Shown one piece after another: positions 57,901 to 64,000 of a DNA stretch of 64,000 bases. The notes beneath the pieces are model-generated. The model did no database searches, was not told the origin of the DNA, and was given only the letters and a program-made list of their open reading frames with translations. The stretch is from Erwinia tasmaniensis Et1/99 (lineage in GTDB: Bacteria; Pseudomonadota; Gammaproteobacteria; Enterobacterales; Enterobacteriaceae), in contig NC_010694.1 of the NCBI RefSeq assembly GCF_000026185.1, positions 3,038,001 to 3,102,000 on the forward strand, written 5' to 3'. The position numbers and the translations under genes were made by a program. Each line of letters starts with the position of its first letter. Positions within the stretch are counted from its first letter, which is position 1.

Positions 57901-58124
57901 GACATCTGCCCCAGCTGGCGCTCAAGCGGCGCGGTCACCGAGGAGGCCATCACATCCGGGCTGGCGCCGGGATAGAGCGTGGTGACCTGTATCGTCGGAT
58001 AATCCACCTGCGGCAGCGCCGAGGTGGCAAGCATGCGGTAAGCGATAATCCCGGAGGCAAGCACCGCCAGCATCAGCAGGATCGTGGCGACCGGGCGTTG
58101 AATAAAAATGCGTGACGGATTCAT
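54990..58124 (-). CDS. mdtB: RND efflux permease, MdtB/MuxB type
   Basis: A 1044-residue RND transporter, paralogous to the next gene. The N-terminus [21 protein letters not shown], the [21 protein letters not shown] loop and [19 protein letters not shown] resemble E. coli MdtB. A Ser-rich insert ([16 protein letters not shown]) lies in the second periplasmic loop. It overlaps mdtA- and mdtC-like genes by 4 nt on either side. Together they form a tripartite pump with the adaptor and the outer-membrane factor of the same operon. Confidence 0.88.
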   Translation of the reverse strand: MNPSRIFIQRPVATILLMLAVLASGIIAYRMLATSALPQVDYPTIQVTTLYPGASPDVMASSVTAPLERQLGQMSGLSQMTSSSSGGSSVITLQFSLSLSLDVAEQEVQAAINAANSLLPTDLPNPPTYKKVNPADSAVITLAASSAKQPLTNVQDLVNTRIALKLSQISGVGMVTLAGGHQPAIRIRIDPKALAAHGLTLEDVNTLVSNSNVNGSKGGFDGQYHSVTIDANDQLRSAAQYGNLILTYQNGAALRLHDIAQIDEAAENSYQSAWANSSPAIVISVQRQPGANVIAVVDAIKAQLPTLQAALPDGVKLTVLSDRTQTIRASISDVQFELMLSIALVVMVTFLFLRNVAATLIPSVAVPLSLVGTFGVMYLAGFSLNNLSLMALTIATGFVIDDAIVVVENISRRLEQGETPMEAALKGSAQIGFTIISLTFSLIAVLIPLLFMGDVVGRLFREFAITLAVSILVSMLISLTLTPMLCAYLLHHIPPERQSRFYRKGGAFFDRLIAGYDRLLTIVLNHQRLTLLVALATLALTALLYLMVPKGFFPAQDTGLIQGVTVASQDVSFSEMSRRQRQLAAIILQNPAVENLSSTVGIDGANTSLNSGRMQINLKPFGERSARADAVISQLQQATAAVPGIQLYLQSAQDLTVNDRVSPDRYQFTLDDVDSENLVAWSPQLVAALRARPEFSSVVSDLQDRGQVAYVELNRDAAARYGITAADVDTVLYNAFGQRLISTIFTQSNQYRVVLEVAPRFQQSPASFDDIWLASSSTSSSGSSSATTSGMVKLTSVASIHLRTGSLVHMRLNQFPAVTVSFNLHDGYSLEQAQRAIGEVSSALAQPAGMTLRWQGETAAFRSATGNTLWLILAALLTMYVVLGILYESFIHPVTILSTLPSAAVGALLTLLLSNTEFSLIALIGVILLIGIVKKNAIMMIDFALEAENTQHLSPRDAIHQACLLRFRPILMTTMAALLGALPLMLASGSGAELRQPLGLVIVGGLIFSQLLTLFSTPVIYLWFDRLAQRFKRNPRQSAVREAE

Positions 58125-59350
58125 GGCGCTTTCTTGCCCGCGGCGGCGCGGGTTTCTTCTGCACTCACCCGCGACACTTTGCTGCCGTCGCTCAGACGAT
58201 CGATACCTTCAGTCACCACCTGCTCGCCCGCGCTGACGCCGGACAGAATGGCCTGCTGATGGCTGCCAAACGCCGGGCCGGGAGTGACGGCCCTGCGCGT
58301 TACGGTATTATCTTGATTAATCACATAAACAAAACTGCCGTCGCTGCTCAGCTGTACCGCCTGGGCGGGGATCACCGTGGCCTGTTTCAGGGTGCCGGTT
58401 TGCAGCCGCAGATTCACAAACTGGTTGGCATACAGGGCTTCGTCCCGATTGGCGAACAGCGCCTTCAGCGCAACGCTGCCGGTGCTGGTGTCTATCTGAT
58501 TACTGATAAACTGCACTTCGCCCTCGGCCAGTGGGCTACTGCCTGCCTGATCAAAGGCGGTGGCGGGCAGCGCCTGACCGTTGTGCAGCGCCTTGAGCAG
58601 CGTGGGAATATTGCTCTGCGGCACGCTAAAGGTGACCGCCGCCGGCTGCGTCTGGGTGATCACCACTAAGCCGGTGGTATCCGAGCTTTGGATCCTGTTA
58701 CCGGCGTCCACCAGCCGCAGACCAACCCGACCGGAGATCGGCGCGGTGATACGGGCAAATTCAATATTCAGCTTCGCCGCGGCAACCTGCGCCTCATCGG
58801 CTTTGACCGTGCCGAGATACTGTCCTACGGCGGCAGTCTGGGTTTCAAGATCCTGACGCGCCAGCGAGTCCTGGGCATAGAGTTTTTGATAACGCGCCAA
58901 CGTCAGCCGCGCGCTTTTCAGCAGCGCCTGGTTCTGACTCAGATCGCCCTGATACTGCGCCAGCGTGGCCTGATAGCTGCGCGGATCGATCTGCGCCAGC
59001 AGCTGCCCGGCGGCCACCTTTTCCCCCTCTTTGAAATAAACGTGGGTCAGCGTACCGCTCACCTGGCTCGTGACGGTCACGGTGGCGTTGGGAATAACCG
59101 TACCCAGCGCGGTCAGATAAACGGGAACATCGGCCAGCCGCACTTCCCCGCCGTGCACCGGCGTGGTCATTCCCGCCGATTGCCCAGGGCCGCCATGCCC
59201 ACCCGGGCCGCCCATCGCGTCGGATCCCCCGACGGCGGTATGGCCATGTGGCCAGAAGCGCCAGGCCAAACCGGCAACCAGCACCAGCACAATAATGCAG
59301 AGAATGATCTTACGCCGTGAGTACGGCTTCTTTGGGGAGATTTCGCTCAT
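58121..59350 (-). CDS. mdtA: RND efflux periplasmic adaptor, MdtA/MuxA type
   Basis: A membrane-fusion protein of 409 residues: short cytoplasmic N-terminus, one membrane anchor ([19 protein letters not shown]), a Gly/His-rich linker ([11 protein letters not shown]), then the lipoyl halves, a helical hairpin and a beta-barrel. [19 protein letters not shown] and [15 protein letters not shown] match MdtA/MuxA proteins. It is the first gene of a four-gene operon. The linker's His and Gly content is unusual but has no assigned meaning. Confidence 0.9.
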   Translation of the reverse strand: MSEISPKKPYSRRKIILCIIVLVLVAGLAWRFWPHGHTAVGGSDAMGGPGGHGGPGQSAGMTTPVHGGEVRLADVPVYLTALGTVIPNATVTVTSQVSGTLTHVYFKEGEKVAAGQLLAQIDPRSYQATLAQYQGDLSQNQALLKSARLTLARYQKLYAQDSLARQDLETQTAAVGQYLGTVKADEAQVAAAKLNIEFARITAPISGRVGLRLVDAGNRIQSSDTTGLVVITQTQPAAVTFSVPQSNIPTLLKALHNGQALPATAFDQAGSSPLAEGEVQFISNQIDTSTGSVALKALFANRDEALYANQFVNLRLQTGTLKQATVIPAQAVQLSSDGSFVYVINQDNTVTRRAVTPGPAFGSHQQAILSGVSAGEQVVTEGIDRLSDGSKVSRVSAEETRAAAGKKAP

Positions 59351-59513
59351 GAGGCCCGGTTAATTGAATGCGGTGATAAATAACACCAGGCAGAGTCTCC
59401 CCGGCGCGCAAGAACTTAGCGTAAAGAGCATAGCCTGATCCCTTTACCCATACAAAGGTGTGGGTAGAAACGGATATTATCTTCACTTGTCTGCCGGCTT
59501 TCTATTCTTGCAG

Positions 59514-59532
59514 CGTAAGAATTCCGTAAGAA
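59514..59532. promoter_or_regulatory. Direct repeat upstream of the efflux operon, candidate response-regulator site
   Basis: CGTAAGAA occurs twice with an 11-bp period (59514-59521 and 59525-59532), about 165-180 bp upstream of the adaptor gene. Tandem sites one helical turn apart are typical for OmpR-family regulators such as BaeR or CpxR. The sequence does not match either consensus well. Confidence 0.35.
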
Positions 59533-59570
59533 ATGCGAGATTTCATTGAGGTCCTCGCCGAAAAAATTGA

Positions 59571-59593
59571 AAAAAAACCACGCATTCGCGTGG
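59571..59593 (-). terminator. Terminator of the FtsI-like gene
   Basis: On the minus strand CCACGCGAATGCGTGG folds into a stable hairpin and is followed at once by eight T. It lies 43 bp after the stop of the penicillin-binding protein gene and upstream of the efflux operon promoter. Confidence 0.9.
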
Positions 59594-59635
59594 CTTTTAA
59601 CATCCTGCTGACGATAAACAGGGCGATGCCGTTTT

Positions 59636-61351
59636 TCAGCCGTGGCCGTAGAGCGCGTCCGGGGGAATATTCATGTGCTTCAACACCGGGCCGATAATAT
59701 TGCCAAATACCGGTGCCGCCACCGAGCCGCCGAAGTGATCGCCCGCCGTTGGATGATTAATCATAATCACCAGCGCCACCTGCGGATGACTGGCCGGGGC
59801 GACTCCGGCGGTGTAGTTGATATAGCCACCGTCATATTTACCACTGTCGCCCATCTTTTCGGCAGTACCGGTTTTAATTGCCAGACGGTAGCCCGGTACG
59901 GCGGCGCGCACGCCGCTGCCGCCCGGCAGCGCATCGCTCTCCATCATACGCACCACTGCCCGCACGGTCTCTTCATCGGCCACGCGATTGCCCAGTACCG
60001 GCGGCGTGACTTTGGTAATTGACAGCGGGCGATAAACGCCAAAGGCACCGAGCGTGGCATATTCGCGTGCGATCTGTAGCGGCGTCACGCGCAGTCCATA
60101 GCCAAAAGAGAAGGTGGCGCGTTCAATATCGGCCCAGCGCTGGCGATGCAGCGGGAAGTAGCCAACGCTCTCTCCGGTCAGGCCCAGCCCGGTCGGCTTG
60201 CCCAGCCCGAAGGCCTGATAGGTGTTCACCAGCACTTCGGCTGGCATCGCCAGCGCAATGTGCGATACGCCGATATCACTGGATTTTTGCAGGATGCCGG
60301 TCATGGTCAGACGCGACCAGTGGCCTACATCCCGGATCAAATGGCCGTTGACCCGGTACGGTGTGGTATCCAGTACGGAATCCGGGCGCACCAGCTTGCG
60401 CACCAGGCCCTCCATCACCACCAGCGGTTTGACCGTTGACCCCGGCTCATAGCTGTCGTTAATGGCCACATTGCGCATCTGCGCCGGCGAGACATCGACA
60501 AAATGATTGGGATTAAATGACGGATAGGAAGCCATGCCGAGGATCTCGCCGGTATCAATCTTGATCAGCACCGCCGCGCCGGAATCGGCTTTATTAAGCA
60601 GCACGCCGTCACGCAGTTTGCTGTACATGGTGTACTGGTCGAATTTATCGATGCTGAGCTGCACCGTGGGCGGCTGCTGCGGTGGCTCATAATTGATCAT
60701 CGCGACAATATTGCCGCTGGCATCCTGGCGATATTTTTCCACGCCCGGCGTACCGCGCAGCAGCTTATCAAAGCCTTTTTCTAACCCGCTAAGACCCGCG
60801 TTCTCCGCACCAACAATACCGATGAGCGGTGCGGTGGCTTCGCTCATTGGATAAAAACGGCTGTCGTTATACTGGGTGCTGATACCGGCAAGATGCAGTT
60901 TGGCGATATCTTTCGCGATCCCCAGCTCGATTTTATGGCCGAGATAGAGAAAGCGGCGGTCCGGGTTGGCGCCTATTTGAGCAGCAATCTGTTCCGGGCG
61001 CAGCTCCAGCGCATTGGCAAGGTACTGCCATTTGGCGCTGGTGAAGTCCGGATGTGCCTCCAGTACGCGCTGCGGGTCGGCGATAATATCGCGCGACGGT
61101 ACGCTAAGGGCCAGCGCTTCGCCGTTGCGATCCAGCAAGGTTCCGCGATTGGTGGGGAGAGTAACGGTGCGCAGCGATCGCTGGTCAGCCTCTTTTTCCA
61201 GCATCGGATGATTAATCAGCTGTAAATCCGCCACCCGCAACAGTAAAAAAACCAGACAGGTCAACACGCCCAGACAAACTAGCCGGAATCGCAAGGGATT
61301 GAAGGTAGGAGCAGGCTGGGATTTGTCCAGGGATTTTCTTAACGGTGGCAT
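59636..61351 (-). CDS. FtsI (PBP3) paralogue, peptidoglycan D,D-transpeptidase
   Basis: A full-length class B penicillin-binding protein of 571 residues. It has an N-terminal membrane anchor (RLVCLGVLTCLVFLLLRVADL), a dimerisation domain (TNRGTLLDRNG) and a transpeptidase domain with STVK (Ser 305) and KTGT (493-496). The second motif is SSD (357-359) where FtsI has SSN. The true ftsI lies in the dcw cluster in enterobacteria, so this is a second copy, comparable to PBP3SAL of Salmonella, which works in acid. The C-terminal tail is shorter than in FtsI. It has its own terminator; no division genes adjoin. Confidence 0.88.
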   Translation of the reverse strand: MPPLRKSLDKSQPAPTFNPLRFRLVCLGVLTCLVFLLLRVADLQLINHPMLEKEADQRSLRTVTLPTNRGTLLDRNGEALALSVPSRDIIADPQRVLEAHPDFTSAKWQYLANALELRPEQIAAQIGANPDRRFLYLGHKIELGIAKDIAKLHLAGISTQYNDSRFYPMSEATAPLIGIVGAENAGLSGLEKGFDKLLRGTPGVEKYRQDASGNIVAMINYEPPQQPPTVQLSIDKFDQYTMYSKLRDGVLLNKADSGAAVLIKIDTGEILGMASYPSFNPNHFVDVSPAQMRNVAINDSYEPGSTVKPLVVMEGLVRKLVRPDSVLDTTPYRVNGHLIRDVGHWSRLTMTGILQKSSDIGVSHIALAMPAEVLVNTYQAFGLGKPTGLGLTGESVGYFPLHRQRWADIERATFSFGYGLRVTPLQIAREYATLGAFGVYRPLSITKVTPPVLGNRVADEETVRAVVRMMESDALPGGSGVRAAVPGYRLAIKTGTAEKMGDSGKYDGGYINYTAGVAPASHPQVALVIMINHPTAGDHFGGSVAAPVFGNIIGPVLKHMNIPPDALYGHG

Positions 61352-61514
61352 GGGGGTCCGTTGCAGATGACAGAATAACTTGCTGCTAGTTATACAAAAA
61401 ATGACAAAAGGTTAACAGGTAAACAGTGTTTCAGATCGTGTGTGGCAACGGTTTATGCCCAGTCTGATGACGGATTAATCTATTGAAAATAATTTGATCC
61501 TGATAATAACAGGC

Positions 61515-61593
61515 AAAAAAAACCTGCGCATCTGCGCAGGTTGGTGAAATAAAGCGTGAATACTTTTGATGTTCACCCATCAATACCTCTGGG
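61515..61593 (-). ncRNA. omrA: OmrA/OmrB-type small RNA
   Basis: The minus-strand RNA begins CCCAGAGGTATTGATGGGTG and ends with the hairpin AACCTGCGCA-GA-TGCGCAGGTT and eight T, both closely matching OmrA/OmrB of E. coli. These sRNAs are made under EnvZ-OmpR control and repress outer-membrane protein mRNAs such as cirA, fecA, ompT and ompR by pairing of the 5' end. In E. coli omrA and omrB lie beyond aas; here aas and omr are separated by about 13 kb of accessory genes. Only one copy is in the window, so the A/B choice is arbitrary. Confidence 0.9.
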
Positions 61594-61599
61594 ATATGC

Positions 61600-61664
61600 A
61601 CTGTAGCAATCTGCGGCCTTAAGCCGCTACACGCTAATCGCAACATATCCCCGCAAAATGTAAC
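61600..61664 (-). promoter_or_regulatory. Promoter and candidate OmpR site of the Omr sRNA
   Basis: On the minus strand TACAGT (61600-61605) lies at -12 to -7 from the inferred start at 61593. Further upstream, centred about 59 bp before the start, GTTACATTTTG...GATATGTTGC (61640-61664) resembles the OmpR consensus of TTACATTTTG and ACATATG-like halves. OmpR control of omr genes is known in E. coli. Confidence 0.6.
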
Positions 61665-61740
61665 CAGCTATGAGAACTGTAGGGTTTCCGTTTTCCCCCA
61701 GGCGGTCATATTTTCTGGCCGATAGCGCCGACTGGCGGCA

Positions 61741-63999
61741 TCAGCCCCTATCGCATGCCGCCTTTTCGACCTCTACCAGGCAGCTCATGGCATTCGGCCC
61801 CTGGGTGAGTGACGAGGTGCCAATATCCAGCGTCAGCACGTTGGGGTTACCGGCGCGGTCATAAGGCTGCCACGCTTTGCCAAAGCCGGGGTCAAACCAG
61901 GCACCGGTGGCAATCAGCACCACCCGTGGGCTGACGCCATCGGTAATGCGCACGCCGGCCTGCATCCGCCCGCGATCGTTGCTGACGTCAATCACATCGC
62001 CATCGTTGATGCCACGTAGCGCCGCATCCTGCGGATGCATCCACAGGGTTTCACGTCCAGCGGTTTTGTTAGCCTGCACGCTGGGCGTGGCGTCCATCTG
62101 ACTGTGCAGGCGGTCATGCGGCTGAATTGAGATCATATGCAGCGGGAAGCGCTGCCCAATTTCCGCCCCCAGCCACTCCTGCGGCGGCCGCCACTCCGGG
62201 TGCGGCGCGAAATCGGGCAGCTGATATCCGGCGATGGTTTCACTGAACAGCTCAATTTTACCGCTGGCGGTATTAATCGGGTGCTGGAGCGGATCCTGAC
62301 GGAAATCCGCCATAAACACCCACGGCTTATCCGGCTGCGGGATCTCAACGTGCCCCTGCTGCCAGAAGGTTTCAAACGCCGGAAAATCAATCCCTTTGCC
62401 GGAATGTGCCTGCGCACACTGCTGGTAAAGATGCGCTATCCACGCCATTTCATCACGCTTTTCAGTGAAGAGATCGCGGTAGCCCAGGCGCTCCGCCAGA
62501 TCGGCAAAAATATCAAAGTCGTTACGCGCCTGGTGCTGGGGAGCAATCGCCTGGTGCATCGCCAGCACAAAACGGTCCTTCGACGAGCCGCCAATGTCAT
62601 TGCGCTCCAGCGACGTGGTCACAGGCAGAACGATATCCGCCATCTGCGCGGCGGGCGTCCAGACAATATCCTGCACCACCACCGTATCGGGGCGCTGCCA
62701 GCCCGCAACCAGACGGTTGAGCTGCTGATGATGGTGGAAAGGATTGCCGCCAGCCCAGTGAATAAGATGGATATCCGGGTAGGTATGGCTCTCCCCCCGA
62801 AAGGTATATTCCGTGCCGGGATTGAGCAGCATATCGCTGATGCGCGCCACCGGGATCGCCCGGTCAGCAATCGGGTTGACTCCGGCTGACATCAGCGGGG
62901 ACGGGCCTTCGGTGCGTGGATTACCCACGCTGTTCATTGAACCGTGGCCAAAGGAGAAGCCTGCACCCGGCAGGCCCGGCTGCCCGAGCATAGATGAGAG
63001 CGCAATCATCATCCAGTAAGGCTGCTCGCCACGGTGAGCGCGCTGTACCGCATAGGAGCAGGTAATAAAGCTGCGTTTGCCGCACAGCTGGCGCGCCAGC
63101 AGGGCAATACGCGCCGCCGGAATACCGGTAATGTGGCTGGCCCACTGCGGAGTTTTCGCCTGACCGTCGCTTTCGCCCAGCAGGTAGCCGCGCAGCTGCG
63201 GATACCCTACGCAGTGGGTTTGCAGGAAAGCGTTATCAACCGCGCCGAGGCGTTCAATTTCGTAGCCAAGCGCCAGCATCAGCGCCACGTCGGTATTCGG
63301 GCGAATGGGGATCCACTCGGCGTTAACGAATTCCGGGCAGTCGTCACGCATCGGGCTGATATTGATCACCGGCGTGCCTTTTGCCGCCAGCTGTAGCAAG
63401 GCGGGCTTCAGGCTGTGTTCTCCCGCCCCGCCGGACGCGACCTGACCATTTTTTAGCGCCAGCCCGCCAAAGGCGATAAACAGCTCACAGTGTGCCACCA
63501 CGCTGGGCCAGTCGGTGACGCGCCCGGTCAGCGGCATATAGGTGCCGATCACATAGGGCAGAAAGAACTGCGCGGCCCCCCAGCTGTAGTTGCCCTGCTG
63601 GTCAATGCCGCCGCCGCCGAGATGATAAAAGCGCCTGACCAGCGTGCGGGCATGATTAACACGCCCGGCAGAAGACCAGCCGTAGGAGCCGTTGAAGATA
63701 CCGCTGGCACCATAGCGCTCGCGCACTCGCCTGTTTTCATCCGCCACCAGGTCGAGCGCCGTTTCCCAGTCTACTGCGACAAAATCCTCACGCCCGCGCA
63801 GGGTTCTGTCACTTTTTTCGCGTGACTTAAGCCACGAGCGGCGCACCATCGGCTGACGGATACGCTTATCCGAGTAGACCAGTTCGGGAATGGAATCAAG
63901 CATGGGTGACGGGTCGCGGTCGGCAAAGAAAGGCTCACATCGCAGCAGTTTTCCGTGTTCAACAACGGCGCTGAAAGCTCCCCAGTGGGCGAGATGTGG
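61741..63999 (-). CDS. BisC/TorZ-family molybdopterin oxidoreductase (5' end outside the window)
   Basis: A molybdopterin-guanine-dinucleotide enzyme of the DMSO reductase family. The frame runs without a stop to the right edge (reading HLAHWGAFSAVVEHGKLL before the internal Met at 63903), so the start is missing. NYSWGAAQFFLPYVIG has the Ser that ligates molybdenum in BisC/TorA-type enzymes. There are no N-terminal Fe-S cysteines in the visible part. BisC reduces biotin sulfoxide or methionine sulfoxide in the cytoplasm; TorZ is periplasmic. Without the N-terminus I cannot choose. It ends 136 bp before the omr promoter region. Confidence 0.85.
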   Translation of the reverse strand, partial: PHLAHWGAFSAVVEHGKLLRCEPFFADRDPSPMLDSIPELVYSDKRIRQPMVRRSWLKSREKSDRTLRGREDFVAVDWETALDLVADENRRVRERYGASGIFNGSYGWSSAGRVNHARTLVRRFYHLGGGGIDQQGNYSWGAAQFFLPYVIGTYMPLTGRVTDWPSVVAHCELFIAFGGLALKNGQVASGGAGEHSLKPALLQLAAKGTPVINISPMRDDCPEFVNAEWIPIRPNTDVALMLALGYEIERLGAVDNAFLQTHCVGYPQLRGYLLGESDGQAKTPQWASHITGIPAARIALLARQLCGKRSFITCSYAVQRAHRGEQPYWMMIALSSMLGQPGLPGAGFSFGHGSMNSVGNPRTEGPSPLMSAGVNPIADRAIPVARISDMLLNPGTEYTFRGESHTYPDIHLIHWAGGNPFHHHQQLNRLVAGWQRPDTVVVQDIVWTPAAQMADIVLPVTTSLERNDIGGSSKDRFVLAMHQAIAPQHQARNDFDIFADLAERLGYRDLFTEKRDEMAWIAHLYQQCAQAHSGKGIDFPAFETFWQQGHVEIPQPDKPWVFMADFRQDPLQHPINTASGKIELFSETIAGYQLPDFAPHPEWRPPQEWLGAEIGQRFPLHMISIQPHDRLHSQMDATPSVQANKTAGRETLWMHPQDAALRGINDGDVIDVSNDRGRMQAGVRITDGVSPRVVLIATGAWFDPGFGKAWQPYDRAGNPNVLTLDIGTSSLTQGPNAMSCLVEVEKAACDRG

Positions 64000-64000
64000 C

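Overview
The window is chromosomal DNA of a plant-associated enterobacterium, most likely Erwinia or a close Erwinia/Pantoea relative (inference from gene order and protein similarity recalled from memory, not a database match). The backbone follows the E. coli order csrB-syd-queF-ppnN-xni-rlmM-ygdD-gcvA-gcvB-ygdI-csdA-csdE-tcdA-mltA-3x tRNA-fMet-amiC-argA-recD-recB-ptrA-recC-ppdC-ygdB-ppdB-ppdA-thyA-lgt-ptsP-rppH-mutH-ygdQ-ygdR-tas-lplT-aas-omr. The sdaCB and fuc genes that E. coli carries between xni and rlmM are absent.

Backbone regions: 1-11.3 kb holds the csrB regulatory RNA, translocation and tRNA-modification genes, the gcvA/gcvB pair and the csd sulfur-transfer genes. At 11.5-11.9 kb there are three identical initiator tRNAs. 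At 11.9-23.8 kb come amiC, argA with paired ARG boxes, a YagU-like membrane protein, recD, recB and ptrA. At 30.3-48 kb come recC, four pseudopilin-type genes, a D-Ala-D-Ala dipeptidase, thyA-lgt, rppH-ptsP, a DnaA-box cluster that corresponds in position to DARS2, mutH, ygdQ, ygdR, tas and lplT-aas.

Accessory region 1 (about 23.8-30.1 kb) is AT-rich, lies between ptrA and recC (neighbours in E. coli), and has fused transposase remnants at its recC side. It carries a five-gene operon: arginase-like hydrolase (DcsB type), YqcI/YcgG-family heme N-hydroxylase (DcsA/GntA type), EamA exporter, cysteine-synthase-like enzyme (DcsD type) and an M20 N-carbamoyl-amino-acid amidohydrolase. The first steps match the D-cycloserine route: arginine, N-hydroxyarginine, hydroxyurea, O-ureido-L-serine. 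The racemase and the ATP-grasp cyclase are missing and a carbamoylase is present instead. My inference is that the operon makes and exports an aminooxy amino acid such as O-amino-L-serine. This is the most interesting system in the window.

Accessory region 2 (about 48.1-61.4 kb) lies between aas and the OmrA/B-type small RNA. It contains two AT-rich related genes of unknown function, a four-gene RND efflux operon of MdtABC/MuxABC-OpmB type and a full-length FtsI paralogue. A partial BisC-family molybdoenzyme runs off the right edge.

Regulatory RNAs seen: csrB (partial), gcvB and one Omr-type sRNA.
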